DNA of 47,094 nt from Denitratisoma sp. (GCA_032027165.1 JAVSMO010000001.1:1-47094), one strand, 5' to 3'; counted from the stretch's first letter, positions 28,650-38,541 are shown. Made by a program: numbers and translations. The notes: generated from the sequence alone by a model not told the origin.

Positions 28650-30362
28650 CTATTCGTTCGTCGTCGCGAGGACTTCCTCAAGCGAGGTTAGCCCCTGCTT
28701 GACCTTGAGCAGTCCTGACTGCCGCAGATCCTTGATGCCTTCCTGTTGTGCCTGCTCAGCGATGTCCATCGAATTGCCATTGGTCATGATGATGCGCTGA
28801 ATCTCTTCCGAGACAGGCATAACCTGATAAATGCCCACGCGTCCCTTGTAACCACTGCCCTTGCATTTGTCGCAGCCGTTTGGTCCGTACAGTTGCCAAC
28901 TGCCATCTATCTCGTGTTCATGGAAGCCGGCTTGGATCAGGGCCTCCATCGGGATGGAAACGGGTTTCTTGCAGGAACACAGGCGGCGCGCGAGGCGTTG
29001 AGCCGTGATCATGATGACGCTCGAAGCGATGTTGAACGGCGCAATCCCCATGTTTTTCATGCGTTCAAGGGTCGTCGGCGCATCGTTGGTATGCAGTGTA
29101 GACAGCACCAGGTGACCGGTCTGGGCCGCCTTGATGGCTATCTCGGCGGTTTCCAGGTCGCGGATTTCACCGACCATGATGATGTCCGGGTCCTGACGCA
29201 GAAATGCTTTCAGCGCAACGGCGAAATTCAACCCCGCCTTGTCATTGACGTTGACCTGATTAATGCCTGGCAAATTGATTTCGCAGGGGTCCTCGGCGGT
29301 GGAGATATTGATGCCCGGCTTGTTCAGAAGGTTGAGGCAGGTATAGAGCGAGACAGTCTTGCCGCTGCCGGTCGGCCCGGTCACGAGGATCATGCCGTAG
29401 GGGCGATCGATGGCTGCCATCAGTGCCTCACGCTGCTCCGGCTCGTATCCCAGGGCGTCGATGCCGAGCATGGCGCTGGATGGATCCAGAATGCGCATGA
29501 CGATTTTTTCGCCATGTAGGGTCGGCAGGGTGCTGACGCGAAAATCAATCGCCCGTGTTTTTGACAGCACCAATTTCATGCGGCCATCCTGAGGGACGCG
29601 CTTCTCTGAAATATCCAGCCTGGAAATCACCTTGATGCGTGAGGCGATCTTTTCTTTGATGACCAAGGGAGGTTGGGCGATTTCGCGCAGGACGCCGTCA
29701 GTGCGGAAGCGGATCCTGTAATACTTTTCATAGGGCTCGAAGTGAATGTCGGATGCCCCTTCATTGATCGCATCGAGCAATATTTTTTGAATAAACCGGA
29801 CAACGGGGGCATCATCGACCTCAACTGAGCCGGATTCGGCGCTGGCCGCCTCTTCGGTTTCATCGGCAAGCTCAAGGTCCAGGTCGTCGCCTGCCAGTTC
29901 ATTGAGCTTGGTTTCCGCGGTCTCAGACAAGCGTAGAACGATAGGCGCCAGTTTGCTTGCCTCAACCACCACTGGGTCGACAGCCAAGCCTGTCTGGAAG
30001 CGGATTTCGTCCAGGGCACGCAGATTGGTCGGGTCAGCCAATGCGACGGCAATACGGTTGCCACGCTTGGTCAGGGGAATGACCTGGTGGTTCTGCATCA
30101 ACTTGCGGTCAATGGCGCCCGGGGGGAAGTGACTCTCCTCGAACGCGTTCAGGTCCAGCAAGGGATAACCGAACGTTTCGGCAGCGAAGGTGGCGACGTC
30201 CTTGGCGTTCAAGCGTCCGCTGGAAACAACCTGATTGACAAACCCCCCCCCAGTCCCGGCCCCTTGCGCAGCAAAAGCCTCCGCTTCCGCCTCTTTGAGG
30301 CGACCTTGCTGTACCAGCGCACGCGCCAAGCCGCTAAGGGTTGTCTGGAGAGAAGCAGCCAT
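28650..30362 (-). CDS. pilB: type IV pilus extension ATPase PilB
   Basis: 570 residues from the ATG at 30360-30362 (MAASLQTTLSGLARALVQQG), with GGGAA upstream. The N-terminal MshE-like domain is followed by the GspE/PilB core: Walker A VTGPTGSGKT, the Asp box (DPDIIMVGEIRDLETAEIA), the His box (LVLSTLHTNDAPTT), and a zinc tetracysteine motif (CSCKKP, CDKCKGSG). It powers pilus extension. An unusual run of nine G lies in codons 38-40 (plus-strand C9 at 30243-30251); slippage there would frameshift the gene. The intergenic region to the upstream ccsA-like gene is 318 bp. Confidence 0.96.
   Translation of the reverse strand: MAASLQTTLSGLARALVQQGRLKEAEAEAFAAQGAGTGGGFVNQVVSSGRLNAKDVATFAAETFGYPLLDLNAFEESHFPPGAIDRKLMQNHQVIPLTKRGNRIAVALADPTNLRALDEIRFQTGLAVDPVVVEASKLAPIVLRLSETAETKLNELAGDDLDLELADETEEAASAESGSVEVDDAPVVRFIQKILLDAINEGASDIHFEPYEKYYRIRFRTDGVLREIAQPPLVIKEKIASRIKVISRLDISEKRVPQDGRMKLVLSKTRAIDFRVSTLPTLHGEKIVMRILDPSSAMLGIDALGYEPEQREALMAAIDRPYGMILVTGPTGSGKTVSLYTCLNLLNKPGINISTAEDPCEINLPGINQVNVNDKAGLNFAVALKAFLRQDPDIIMVGEIRDLETAEIAIKAAQTGHLVLSTLHTNDAPTTLERMKNMGIAPFNIASSVIMITAQRLARRLCSCKKPVSIPMEALIQAGFHEHEIDGSWQLYGPNGCDKCKGSGYKGRVGIYQVMPVSEEIQRIIMTNGNSMDIAEQAQQEGIKDLRQSGLLKVKQGLTSLEEVLATTNE
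30243..30251 (-). repeat. G9 homopolymer inside pilB
   Basis: Nine consecutive G on the coding strand, exactly Gly38-Gly40 of PilB. It could allow slipped-strand phase variation, or simply be a chance run in a GC-rich genome. Confidence 0.9.
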
Positions 30363-30680
30363 GGGTTCCCGAGATTGATTGAAAATACCAGCCGAGTATC
30401 TCAGGCGATGATGCCCTTCTGCCCCGGTTTTGTAAAGACTATCAGTCGGTTGGAGCGGATTGTTGAGTTGATTGCTGTGTCGGGATGCAGCGACATCCGG
30501 CAGGCGTCTGGTCAACCTAGCAGTTATTGCCTTTCCAAGCCTGAACTGAACCGATTGGATTGCCAACAGGCGGTTGTTTATGTGGAATACAGCAAGAACG
30601 GCAAATCTCGCCGAGCGGGAAAGATCTCTCAGACAAAGTTAAATGCGGCAGGCCAGGTGACTTGGCAGGCGTAACGCCTA
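30363..30680. other. 318-bp intergenic region, no gene recognised
   Basis: It lies between the ccsA-like gene and pilB, both on the minus strand. It should contain the pilB promoter, but neither a sigma-70 pair nor a sigma-54 site stands out. The only structure is the small hairpin AGGCG-TAA-CGCCT (30667-30679) right after the ccsA-like stop, without a T-run. Open frames on both strands here lack protein-like character. Confidence 0.6.
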
Positions 30681-31508
30681 TCAGCCAGTCCGTCCGAGCA
30701 GGACTTCCAGGACGAATCGGCTGCCAATATAGGCAAAGAGCAGGGCGGCAAAACCTGCCAAGGTCCATCGTAATGCCTTGCGTCCTCGCCAGCCCCAGGC
30801 ATACCGTCCTATCAGCAGCGCAGCAAAGATCAGCCAGGACAGGACTGAGAAGACCGTCTTGTGGTTGAACTCCAGCGCCTTGCCAAACAATGTTTCGGAG
30901 AATGCGATACCTGAGGCCAGGGTGAGCGTGAGCAGGACGAAGGCGATGGTGATAAGCCGAAACAGCAAGGATTCCATCGTTAGCAGAGGCGGCAGGCTGG
31001 CCAGCCGTCGCGTTAACTCGCCCCGATGAAGGCGCCGCTCCGCCACTGCCATGATAATGGCGTGGAGCGCAGCCAGGGTGAACAGGCTATAGGCCACCAT
31101 GGCAATGAAGAAGTGCACACGGAACATCGCCGAGGTGACGTTGGACAGCAAATGCTGGCCTGGAAAAAGGACGGGCAGCAGCGTGCAAATGCCGGCCAAG
31201 GGCAATGCCAGGGGCTGCAAGCCCTCCAGGCGGGCATGAAAGCTTTCCACCCAGTAGATAAGTATGGCGAGCCACAACATTAGAGAGAGTGCTGCCGAAA
31301 AGCCGAATCGCATGATCCCCCCCCCGAAGAGCTCTCCGTAAAGAAGGTAGCCGTGCAGCAAAATGGCAACAGCCAGCGCCAGCCTTTCCCAGGGGCGTAT
31401 CCCCTGCGGCATATTGGGGGCGTCCAGAGCCCAGCGTGTGCGCCAGAAATGGAAACCCAGAAAGGCGTACAGCGAGGCCGGAAGCAGATGCGGTAAAATC
31501 CCTTGCAT
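30681..31508 (-). CDS. CcsA/YpjD-like cytochrome c assembly membrane protein
   Basis: 275 residues with about eight transmembrane helices. The conserved heme-handling segment has histidines in FRVHFFIAMVAYSLFTLAAL and, near the C-terminus, FNHKTVFSVLSWLIFAALL. This gene is regularly divergent from ffh in proteobacteria. It is related to the system II heme exporter CcsA but short, so its role in cytochrome c maturation is inferred from the family. Codons 62-64 are a G9 run (plus-strand 31317-31325). Confidence 0.88.
   Translation of the reverse strand: MQGILPHLLPASLYAFLGFHFWRTRWALDAPNMPQGIRPWERLALAVAILLHGYLLYGELFGGGIMRFGFSAALSLMLWLAILIYWVESFHARLEGLQPLALPLAGICTLLPVLFPGQHLLSNVTSAMFRVHFFIAMVAYSLFTLAALHAIIMAVAERRLHRGELTRRLASLPPLLTMESLLFRLITIAFVLLTLTLASGIAFSETLFGKALEFNHKTVFSVLSWLIFAALLIGRYAWGWRGRKALRWTLAGFAALLFAYIGSRFVLEVLLGRTG
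31317..31325 (-). repeat. G9 homopolymer inside the ccsA-like gene
   Basis: Nine consecutive G on the coding strand, Gly62-Gly64. It is a second such run about 1.1 kb from the one in pilB. Confidence 0.9.
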
Positions 31509-31516
31509 CTTGCAAG
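31502..31516. promoter_or_regulatory. CTTGCA-TCT-TGCAAG inverted repeat at the ccsA-like start
   Basis: A 6-bp perfect inverted repeat with a 3-bp centre spanning the start codon of the ccsA-like gene, 31 bp before ffh. It is a possible operator in the divergent region or a small hairpin; no regulator is recognised. Confidence 0.35.
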
Positions 31517-31547
31517 TCTACCTCCTTCCCGGAGCAACCGGAACATC

Positions 31548-32903
31548 ATGCTGGACAATCTGACACAACGCCTCTCTCGCGTCGTCAAAACGCTGCGCGG
31601 CCAGGCGCGCCTGACGGAAGACAACATCGCGGACGCCTTGCGCGAAGTGAGGATGGCCTTGCTGGAGGCCGATGTCGCATTGCCGGTGGTGAAAGACCTC
31701 GTCGCCCGCATCAAAGAGAAGGCGATCGGCCAGGAGGTGGTTGGCAGCCTTACTCCCGGCCAGGCTCTGGTCGGCGTGGTGCACCGTGAACTGACCGATT
31801 TGATGGGCGGCATCCACAGCGGCCTCAACCTGGCCGTGCAGCCCCCTGCGGTCATCCTCATGGCCGGCTTGCAAGGTGCCGGCAAGACCACGACGACGGG
31901 CAAGCTGGGCAAGCTCCTCCGCGAGCGCATGAAGAAGAAGGTGCTTGCGGTCAGCGCCGACGTGTACCGCCCGGCGGCGATACAGCAGTTGAAACTTGTC
32001 GCCGAACAGGCCGGCATCGATTTCTTTCCCACGCAGACAAGCGACAAGCCAACAACCATTGCTGCATCCGCTCTCGATTTCGCCAGGAAGCACTACTACG
32101 ACGTGGTGCTGTTCGATACCGCCGGCCGGCTTGCCATTGATGAAGCCATGATGCGAGAAGTGGCGGAACTGCATTCGGCATTGCAGCCCGTCGAGACGCT
32201 CTTTGTGGTGGATGCCATGCTTGGCCAGGATGCGGTGAATACTGCGCGTGCCTTCAACGAGGCCCTGCCGCTCACCGGGGTGATTCTGACCAAGCTCGAT
32301 GGCGATGCACGCGGCGGCGCGGCGCTTTCCGTGCGCCATGTCACCGGCAAGCCGCTCAAGTTCGCCGGCGTCGGCGAGAAACTCACTGGCCTTGAAGAAT
32401 TCCACCCGGAACGCATGGCGTCGCGCATTCTCGGCATGGGTGACGTGCTGGGGCTCATCGAGGAGGCGCAGCGCGGTGTCGATCAGGAAAAGGCAAAAGA
32501 ATTCGCGCAGAAACTGAAGACCGGCAAGGGATTCGACCTGAATGACTTCAAGGAGCAGATAGGCCAGATGCGCAAGATGGGCGGCTTGTCCGGCCTGCTC
32601 GACAAGCTGCCGGCCCAGTTTGCCCAGGCGGCGCAGCAGGCCGGCTCCCAAGTCGAGGACAAGGCCGTCCGCCGCATCGAGGGAATTATCAATTCAATGA
32701 CGCCACAGGAGCGGGCCAAACCGGAACTGATCAAGGCCTCGCGCAAGCGGCGTATTGCCAATGGTGCCGGCGTGCAGGTGCAGGAGGTCAACAGGCTGCT
32801 CAACCAGTTCGAGCAGACGCAGAAGATGATGAAGCAGTTCTCGAAGGGCGGGCTGCAAAAAATGATGCGCGGCATGAAGGGAATGCTGCCGGGAATGCGC
32901 TGA
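31548..32903 (+). CDS. ffh: signal recognition particle GTPase Ffh
   Basis: 451 residues from the ATG at 31548 (MLDNLTQRLSRVVKTLRGQA). N domain residues 1-90. The G domain has G1 GLQGAGKTTT, DVYRPAAIQQL, G3 DTAGRL and G4 TKLDGDARGG. The methionine-rich M domain (about 330-451) ends MKQFSKGGLQKMMRGMKGML, then PGMR. It binds 4.5S RNA and signal sequences and targets proteins to the membrane with FtsY. No 4.5S RNA gene was seen in the window. It converges with the transglycosylase gene 5 bp downstream. Confidence 0.97.
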   Translation: MLDNLTQRLSRVVKTLRGQARLTEDNIADALREVRMALLEADVALPVVKDLVARIKEKAIGQEVVGSLTPGQALVGVVHRELTDLMGGIHSGLNLAVQPPAVILMAGLQGAGKTTTTGKLGKLLRERMKKKVLAVSADVYRPAAIQQLKLVAEQAGIDFFPTQTSDKPTTIAASALDFARKHYYDVVLFDTAGRLAIDEAMMREVAELHSALQPVETLFVVDAMLGQDAVNTARAFNEALPLTGVILTKLDGDARGGAALSVRHVTGKPLKFAGVGEKLTGLEEFHPERMASRILGMGDVLGLIEEAQRGVDQEKAKEFAQKLKTGKGFDLNDFKEQIGQMRKMGGLSGLLDKLPAQFAQAAQQAGSQVEDKAVRRIEGIINSMTPQERAKPELIKASRKRRIANGAGVQVQEVNRLLNQFEQTQKMMKQFSKGGLQKMMRGMKGMLPGMR

Positions 32904-32908
32904 TACCT

Positions 32909-33514
32909 TCAAGGTTTGGGGGTGGCTCTGGGTGTGTAGTGCCAGTGCCTTTCCCAGGCAGCGCGTACTGCGTTCGGATACTCCGGTCGCCCCAAGCTTC
33001 CATTGTAGCGCCCCAGTGCGCGGAACAGATCGCCCTTTTCGATATCCAGGTAGTGTTTGAGGATGGTGCAGCCATAGCGCAGATTCATGCGCAGATGGAA
33101 TAGGTTGTCGTTTCTGCCGCCGATCAGTTTCACCCAGAAAGGCATGACCTGCATGTAGCCGCGGGCTCCGGCTGAGGAAACCGCATACTTCTTGAAACCG
33201 CTTTCGACCTGGATTAATCCGAGAACCAATTGCGGATCCAGTCCGGCACGCTTCGCCTCGTAGTGCACTGCACGCAAGAACTCCAGCCGGTGCTCCTGGT
33301 TTGGCATGCGCTTGACGAGGCGCCCTGACATTTCCTCCAGCCAATTGACTGCTTCCATGGGGTTGCCAAACGAACTGGTGGGCGGTTTGCGATCCGAAAC
33401 CGCTGCATGCAGTGCGGCTTGGATACTGGCGGCCAACGGCTCATACTTTTGCGCGCCGGCGCAGGCAGAGCTGGCGGCAACCAGCAGCAACGAGAAAAGA
33501 AAGCCCTGTTTCAC
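32909..33514 (-). CDS. SLT-type lytic transglycosylase
   Basis: 201 residues with a signal peptide ([20 protein letters not shown]). The SLT domain shows the catalytic glutamate in GLIQVESGF (Glu104), then [15 protein letters not shown] and the RYNGSLG motif. It cleaves peptidoglycan between MurNAc and GlcNAc with formation of 1,6-anhydroMurNAc, which AnmK (42477-43595) recycles. Its start overlaps the proS stop by 4 nt (33511-33514), so it is co-transcribed with proS. The signal peptide contains a Cys (SACAG) that is only marginal as a lipobox. Confidence 0.9.
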   Translation of the reverse strand: MKQGFLFSLLLVAASSACAGAQKYEPLAASIQAALHAAVSDRKPPTSSFGNPMEAVNWLEEMSGRLVKRMPNQEHRLEFLRAVHYEAKRAGLDPQLVLGLIQVESGFKKYAVSSAGARGYMQVMPFWVKLIGGRNDNLFHLRMNLRYGCTILKHYLDIEKGDLFRALGRYNGSLGRPEYPNAVRAAWERHWHYTPRATPKP

Positions 33515-35223
33515 ACGCCGAGGCGTTCGCGCACGAAACTGCCGATCTCAGCCAGGGGCACCTTGACCGCCGCAGTATCACGACGGTCCTGGTATTCGAC
33601 CATTCCTTCCTTGAGGCCTCGTTCGCCGATGGTGATGCGATGAGGCACGCCGATGAGTTCCAAGTCGGCAAACATCACGCCCGGACGCTCGTCCCGGTCA
33701 TCCACTAGCACATCAAGACCGGCGGAGACGAGTTCGTCATACAGGCCATTGGCGGCGTCCTGTACGGACTGACTTTTCCGGTAGCCGACCGGGGCAATTG
33801 CGAGGTCGAAAGGGGCGATGGCTCGCGGAAAGATGATGCCCCGTTCGTCGTGGTTTTGTTCGATGGCGGCTCCGACGATGCGCGTGACGCCGATCCCATA
33901 GCAGCCCATCTCCATGACGCGCGGCTGGCCTGACTCGTCGAGGAATGTCGCTTTCATCGCCTCGGAATACTTGGTGCGCAGCTGGAAGATATGTCCCACT
34001 TCGATGCCGCGGCAGATCGATAGCCGGCCTTTACCGTCCGGGCTGGGGTCCCCTTCGACGACGTTGCGGATATCGAACACGTAGTCGGGCTCGCGCAGAT
34101 CGCGTCCCCAATTCACCCCCATCAAATGGAAGCCCGCCTCATTGGCGCCGCAGACGAAGTCGCTCATCTGGGTCACGGTCCGGTCGGCAATGACAGTGAT
34201 GTCTTTCCCGATGCCAACCGGGCCGATGTAGCCCGGGCGGCACCCTAAATACCGCTCGACTTCCTCGTCGCTGGCAAAACGGAAGGGATTGAGGAAGGGC
34301 AATTTGCCTGCCTTGATTTCGTTGAGCGTGTGGTCGCCACGAATGAGCAGGAGGAAGAATTGCTCGTCATGCATGACGGCAATGGCCTTGACGGTTTTCG
34401 TCAGAGGGAGCTTGAGCAGCGCCGCTACGTCCTCGCAACGGATCTTGCCGGGCGTGGCGACCTTCTTCATTTGCTCGGTATGGCCTTCGCGCGGGGACGG
34501 CGGCGCGAGACCCTCCGCCAGTTCGACGTTGGCGGCGTAATCCGAATCCGGGCAAAAGGCGATGGCGTCCTCACCTGAATCGGCGAGAACATGGAACTCG
34601 TGTGAGCCGGTGCCGCCGATGGAACCGGTGTCGGCTGCAACTGCCCGGAAACTCAGGCCAAGACGAGTGAAGATGCGCGTATAGGTGTCGTGCATGTTTT
34701 GGTACTCGCGCTGCAAGTCCTCGTAGCTAGCATGAAACGAGTAGCCATCCTTCATGAGAAACTCGCGGCCGCGCATGACGCCAAAACGGGGCCGGATTTC
34801 GTCACGGAACTTGTTCTGTATCTGATATAGATGCAATGGAAGCTGACGGTAGCTCTTGATCTCGCGCCTTGCGACGTCGGTAATAACCTCCTCGTGCGTC
34901 GGGCCGATGACGAAATCGCGCTGGTGCCGATCCTTGAAACGCAGCAGCTCGGGACCGTACAACTCCCAGCGACCGGTTTCCTGCCACAACTCAGCCGGAA
35001 CGACCGCCGGCATGAGCAGTTCGATGGCGCCGGCGCGATCCATTTCTTCGCGGATGATGTTTTCCACCTTGCGCAGAATGCGCAGGCCGAGCGGCATCCA
35101 GGTATAGATGCCTCCTGCCAGTCGCTTGATCAGGCCCGCACGCAACATGAGTTTATGACTGACGATCTCAGCGTCGGAGGGAGCCTCCTTCAGTGTGGCA
35201 AGGAAAAATTGCGTGGCGCGCAT
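33511..35223 (-). CDS. proS: prolyl-tRNA synthetase, bacterial type
   Basis: 570 residues from the ATG at 35221-35223 ([20 protein letters not shown]). Class II motifs are [13 protein letters not shown] and the motif 2 [21 protein letters not shown] central editing (INS/YbaK-like) domain of about 180 residues ([40 protein letters not shown]) removes mischarged Ala. Motif 3 lies in [15 protein letters not shown]. The C-terminal anticodon-binding domain ends RERLGV. A nine-codon upstream extension is possible but lacks support. Confidence 0.96.
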   Translation of the reverse strand: MRATQFFLATLKEAPSDAEIVSHKLMLRAGLIKRLAGGIYTWMPLGLRILRKVENIIREEMDRAGAIELLMPAVVPAELWQETGRWELYGPELLRFKDRHQRDFVIGPTHEEVITDVARREIKSYRQLPLHLYQIQNKFRDEIRPRFGVMRGREFLMKDGYSFHASYEDLQREYQNMHDTYTRIFTRLGLSFRAVAADTGSIGGTGSHEFHVLADSGEDAIAFCPDSDYAANVELAEGLAPPSPREGHTEQMKKVATPGKIRCEDVAALLKLPLTKTVKAIAVMHDEQFFLLLIRGDHTLNEIKAGKLPFLNPFRFASDEEVERYLGCRPGYIGPVGIGKDITVIADRTVTQMSDFVCGANEAGFHLMGVNWGRDLREPDYVFDIRNVVEGDPSPDGKGRLSICRGIEVGHIFQLRTKYSEAMKATFLDESGQPRVMEMGCYGIGVTRIVGAAIEQNHDERGIIFPRAIAPFDLAIAPVGYRKSQSVQDAANGLYDELVSAGLDVLVDDRDERPGVMFADLELIGVPHRITIGERGLKEGMVEYQDRRDTAAVKVPLAEIGSFVRERLGV

Positions 35224-35354
35224 GGTCGTAAATGGGGGTAAAAGCCGCAATTTTACAGTAGTAAGCGGAGCCCCAGAGGGGGGAACGGGTTGCTTTCATT
35301 CAGGGGGGAATTGTGGAAAAATAATGGCAGTCTAATTATTGATGGGTAGCAATC

Positions 35355-35882
35355 ATGCTCGATCGTGAAGGCTATCGCCCTAACGTCGGCATCATCCTGG
35401 TCAACAGCAGGAACGAGGTATTCTGGGGCAAGCGCATTCGAGAGCATTCTTGGCAGTTCCCGCAGGGCGGGATCAAACACGGCGAGTCGCCCGAGCAGGC
35501 GATGTACCGTGAGTTGCAAGAAGAGATCGGCCTGAGGCAGGAGCACGTCAGGATTCTCGGACGCACGCGGGACTGGCTGCGTTATGAGGTGCCGAAGCAG
35601 TGGATTCGGCGCGAATGGCGCAACACCTACCGCGGCCAGAAGCAGATCTGGTTCATGTTGCGCCTGACCGGAAGAGATACCGATGTCTCGCTGCGTGCCA
35701 GCAATCATCCCGAATTCGATGCATGGCGCTGGAGTGACTACTGGGTGCCGCTCGATGCCGTGATTGAATTCAAGCGCGGAGTGTACCAGCAGGCCTTGGT
35801 TGAGTTGTCTCGTTTCGTCTTTCGCCACCCGGCGGACCGACAGCCAAAGTGGGCTGTTCCGTCCGACTCCCTGCAGTCCTGA
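35355..35882 (+). CDS. rppH: RNA pyrophosphohydrolase RppH
   Basis: 175 residues. It begins [20 protein letters not shown] and has the Nudix box [20 protein letters not shown], then IGL, plus the typical [20 protein letters not shown]. It removes pyrophosphate from the 5' end of mRNAs to trigger decay. It is divergent from proS across 131 bp that contain a possible promoter (TTGTGG at 35311-35316, TAATTA at 35333-35338). Confidence 0.94.
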   Translation: MLDREGYRPNVGIILVNSRNEVFWGKRIREHSWQFPQGGIKHGESPEQAMYRELQEEIGLRQEHVRILGRTRDWLRYEVPKQWIRREWRNTYRGQKQIWFMLRLTGRDTDVSLRASNHPEFDAWRWSDYWVPLDAVIEFKRGVYQQALVELSRFVFRHPADRQPKWAVPSDSLQS

Positions 35883-36031
35883 GCGGAACTAGCTGCCGAT
35901 TCAGGCGGCTAATGACGCAATCCGCAGGTTCCATTTTCACTCTTCTCCATTTGTGCCGAAAATGAAATGCAGCGTCCGCAGAGGCGCGCATTCCACGATG
36001 ATCCCTCGCACGATATGGAAGGAGGATGGTG

Positions 36032-36628
36032 ATGATCCGCGAACAATACAAAGCCCTGCGCCAGGCTCGTCTTGAACAGTGCGCAAGCTATTACCAGGCC
36101 GAGTCGTTGCCCCTGCGCAGCGTTCGGCTCGATTCCCCTGCTCTTGAAGTGATGACCGATCTCAAGCGGGTCCAGGCGGTTACCATCGGTCCGGATGCCA
36201 CACTGGTTGCAGTCAATAAGGCCATGATGCGCAACACGGTACGGTCGCTTCTTGTGGCCGACGAGCGGCGCTGCATCCTTGGCATCATTACCTCAACCGA
36301 CACCATGGGCGAAAAACCGATGCAGGTTGTCCTTGAACGAGGTATCCGCCATGAGGAGGTTCTCGTGCGAGACATCATGACGTCACGTGATCGGCTTGAG
36401 GTGCTGGATATGGAAGCGGTTCGTGCAGCAGAAGTCGGGCATGTGGTGGCGACCCTCAAGTGGACCGGCCGGCAGCATGCGCTGGTAGCCGAGGAGGATG
36501 CTTCAGGCCGTCAGATGATCAGGGGGATATTCTCCGCATCCCAGATTGCCCGCCAGCTGGGCATGACGATTCACGCCATTCAGATTGCTTCGACATTCGC
36601 TGAAATCGAGGCGGCTATTGCCCACTGA
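36032..36628 (+). CDS. CBS-domain protein
   Basis: 198 residues. Three in-frame starts lie close together: ATG 36026, GTG 36029 and ATG 36032. GGAAGGAGG ends at 36025, so only ATG 36032 has good spacing (6 nt) and is chosen. Two CBS domains are visible: VQAVTIGPDATLVAVNKAMM with LLVADERRCILGIITSTD, and VRDIMTSRDRLEVLDMEAVR with MIRGIFSASQIARQLG. Such pairs bind adenine nucleotides. No effector domain is present, so it is probably a stand-alone regulator; the target is unknown. Confidence 0.88.
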   Translation: MIREQYKALRQARLEQCASYYQAESLPLRSVRLDSPALEVMTDLKRVQAVTIGPDATLVAVNKAMMRNTVRSLLVADERRCILGIITSTDTMGEKPMQVVLERGIRHEEVLVRDIMTSRDRLEVLDMEAVRAAEVGHVVATLKWTGRQHALVAEEDASGRQMIRGIFSASQIARQLGMTIHAIQIASTFAEIEAAIAH

Positions 36629-36713
36629 GAGAGGCCGCCGTCACAGTGTATCATCCACGGATGTTTCTGGCCAGGCCGGACGAGAACATTGCCGGCCACC
36701 GACTGGAGTATCT

Positions 36714-37247
36714 GTGGAGATGCATGGAGGAAAGGCTTTTCTGTTTGCCGTTGGTGTTCTGGCGCTTGCCGGACCGGCAACCGGGCAGGAGTTCTTCGGC
36801 GACAAGAAGTACGGCGAGTTTTATGAGGAGGACAAGAAGTGGGTTGAGCTGGAGTCCAAGCCGCCAGCCTACCCTCAGGAACAAGCCCTTATCGAATTCA
36901 ATGCCGGCGCCGCAACTCGCAATCGACACTACATTGACGGCACGACACTTAGCGTTGGCGGGGATGGCGTGGTCCGTTACGTGGTTGTCGTCAGGGCGGC
37001 GGGAGGGGCAACTAACGTCAATTTCGAGGGCATCCGATGTGGCAGCAGGGAGCGGAAGCTGTATGCGTTTGGACGTGGCGACCGTACTTGGGGCACATCT
37101 CGTACGCAGTCATGGCAACCCATTAAACGGGGCAGTTACCAGGCTGTGCTTTCCAGGGAGTACTTCTGCCCGAACAATGGCATCATCCTCAAGGCTGAGG
37201 AAGGGGTAGATGCACTCAGGCTCGGTGGTCACCCAGAGGCCAAGTAA
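36714..37247 (+). CDS. CNP1-like family secreted protein
   Basis: 177 residues from GTG 36714, which has GGAG 5 nt upstream (ATG 36720 is the alternative). The signal peptide is HGGKAFLFAVGVLALAGPAT. The mature part carries the CNP1-like signature: KWVELESKPPAYPQEQALIE, IDGTTLSVGGDGVVRYVVVV, VNFEGIRCGSRERKLYAFG. Two cysteines (GIRCGS, EYFCPN) may pair. The family is found in betaproteobacteria and has no established function. Its position just upstream of coq7 suggests co-transcription. Confidence 0.85.
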   Translation: MEMHGGKAFLFAVGVLALAGPATGQEFFGDKKYGEFYEEDKKWVELESKPPAYPQEQALIEFNAGAATRNRHYIDGTTLSVGGDGVVRYVVVVRAAGGATNVNFEGIRCGSRERKLYAFGRGDRTWGTSRTQSWQPIKRGSYQAVLSREYFCPNNGIILKAEEGVDALRLGGHPEAK

Positions 37248-37268
37248 GCGTTGATTTAGGCTTGACAG

Positions 37269-37889
37269 GTGATAGACGGACTGATCATCGAATTAGACAA
37301 GGCCTTGCGTGCGCTGTATGCGCCCGGTCGAAGTGTTCGCCCCGTGCCCGGTGCAGATCTGGCGGAAGTGGAACTTGCGGACGATGAGAAAAGGTACGCT
37401 GCAGCCTTGATGCGGGTGAATCATAGTGGCGAGATCTGCGCCCAGGCACTGTATCAGGGGCAGGCTTTGACATCGAAAGAGGATTCAATTCAGGTGGCCC
37501 TGCGCAGTGCCGCCGAGGAAGAAGGTGAGCATCTGGCTTGGACGGAGCGTCGGCTTGTTGAGTTGGGAGGTCGAAAAAGCGTGTTGAATCCGCTCTGGTA
37601 TGCTGGTTCCCTGTCTATCGGAATAATCGCAGGCAAATTTGGTGATGCCTGGAATCTGGGTTTTCTGGCCGAAACAGAGCGGCAGGTTGAGGCGCACCTG
37701 AATCGTCATTTGCAGCGTTTGCCTGGAAACGACCGAAAATCATGGGCGATTATTGAGCAAATGAAGATCGACGAAACAAGCCATGCGCATACAGCCGAAC
37801 GATTGGGAGCCCGGGAACTGCCCGGGGTAGCCAAGTGGGCGATGCGGCTTGCCTCGGGCGTTATGACCCGTACAGCCCACTGGATCTGA
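37269..37889 (+). CDS. coq7: demethoxyubiquinone hydroxylase Coq7 (UbiF-type diiron)
   Basis: 206 residues with a GTG start at 37269. The diiron ligands are visible in HSGEICAQALYQGQA, AAEEEGEHLAWTERRL (ExxH), AETERQVEAHL and IDETSHAHTAERL. It hydroxylates 2-polyprenyl-3-methyl-6-methoxy-1,4-benzoquinol in ubiquinone synthesis, using oxygen. Its stop directly abuts the osmC stop on the other strand. Confidence 0.95.
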   Translation: MIDGLIIELDKALRALYAPGRSVRPVPGADLAEVELADDEKRYAAALMRVNHSGEICAQALYQGQALTSKEDSIQVALRSAAEEEGEHLAWTERRLVELGGRKSVLNPLWYAGSLSIGIIAGKFGDAWNLGFLAETERQVEAHLNRHLQRLPGNDRKSWAIIEQMKIDETSHAHTAERLGARELPGVAKWAMRLASGVMTRTAHWI

Positions 37890-38312
37890 TCACGCCTCGA
37901 CGATTTCCCAATCATGGGTGATAGTTGCAGTTTTGCCCAGCATGATTGAAGCGGAGCAATATTTTTCCGCTGATAGATTGATGGCTCGATCCACTGCTTC
38001 CGCTTTCAGCGCCCTGCCTTTTACGATGAAGTGAAAATGGATCTTGGTGAATACCTTGGGGTCCGTTTCTGCACGGTCGGCCTTCAACTGAACCTCGCAA
38101 CCCGAAATATCCTGGCGGCTTTTGTTCAGGATCATCACCACATCGTAAGCCGTACATCCACCTGCTCCCGCCAGAATCAGTTCCATCGGTCTTGGCGCCA
38201 AATTATTGCCGCCTCCCTCTGGTGCACCATCCATTACTACGATATGGCCGCTGCCGCTGCGTGCTGCGAAAGCCATGCCACCCTCCCCGAGCCATTGGAC
38301 CGTACATTCCAT
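37890..38312 (-). CDS. OsmC family protein
   Basis: 140 residues. It has the OsmC fold with the peroxidatic cysteine regions AGAGGCTAYDVVMILNKSR and SAEKYCSASIMLGKTATI (YCSASIML carries the second cysteine). The N-terminus MECTVQWLGEGGMAF and PRPMELILAGAGGC are typical of the YhfA-like branch. It is either a thiol-dependent peroxidase or a related redox protein. It is convergent with coq7 with no spacer. A 590-bp region without genes lies upstream. Confidence 0.9.
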   Translation of the reverse strand: MECTVQWLGEGGMAFAARSGSGHIVVMDGAPEGGGNNLAPRPMELILAGAGGCTAYDVVMILNKSRQDISGCEVQLKADRAETDPKVFTKIHFHFIVKGRALKAEAVDRAINLSAEKYCSASIMLGKTATITHDWEIVEA

Positions 38313-38507
38313 CTCAACTTTTCCTATTATCGATTCGGTGATCTACGTCCGGATTCTAGCCGATACACCTGCCAGGCAATCCCTTACCTTCCATGGCCTA
38401 GCCGTAGCGTTAGCATTTGTGCGCCGCAATAATACTGCGGTATTTATGAACAACTACAGAATCAATGAAGCCATTCTTTCTAAGGCTGAGGTTCAATGAC
38501 TCTAATT

Positions 38508-38541
38508 AATACTATTTTAATCAGTAAATTATAATAGTATT
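38508..38541. repeat. AATACTATT / AATAGTATT inverted repeat
   Basis: Perfect 9-bp arms (38508-38516 and 38533-38541) around 16 AT-rich bases. It has no adjacent T-run of a terminator. It could be an operator or DNA-bending element upstream of the small RNA promoter. Confidence 0.6.

Noticed and set aside
30087..30674. 195-codon plus-strand frame over the pilB start and upstream gap
   Set aside because: Its first half is the antisense shadow of pilB, and the rest lacks any recognisable protein pattern or start signal.
30363..30680. Sigma-54 promoter for pilB
   Set aside because: No GG and GC pair at the required 10-bp spacing with the surrounding consensus was found on the minus strand.
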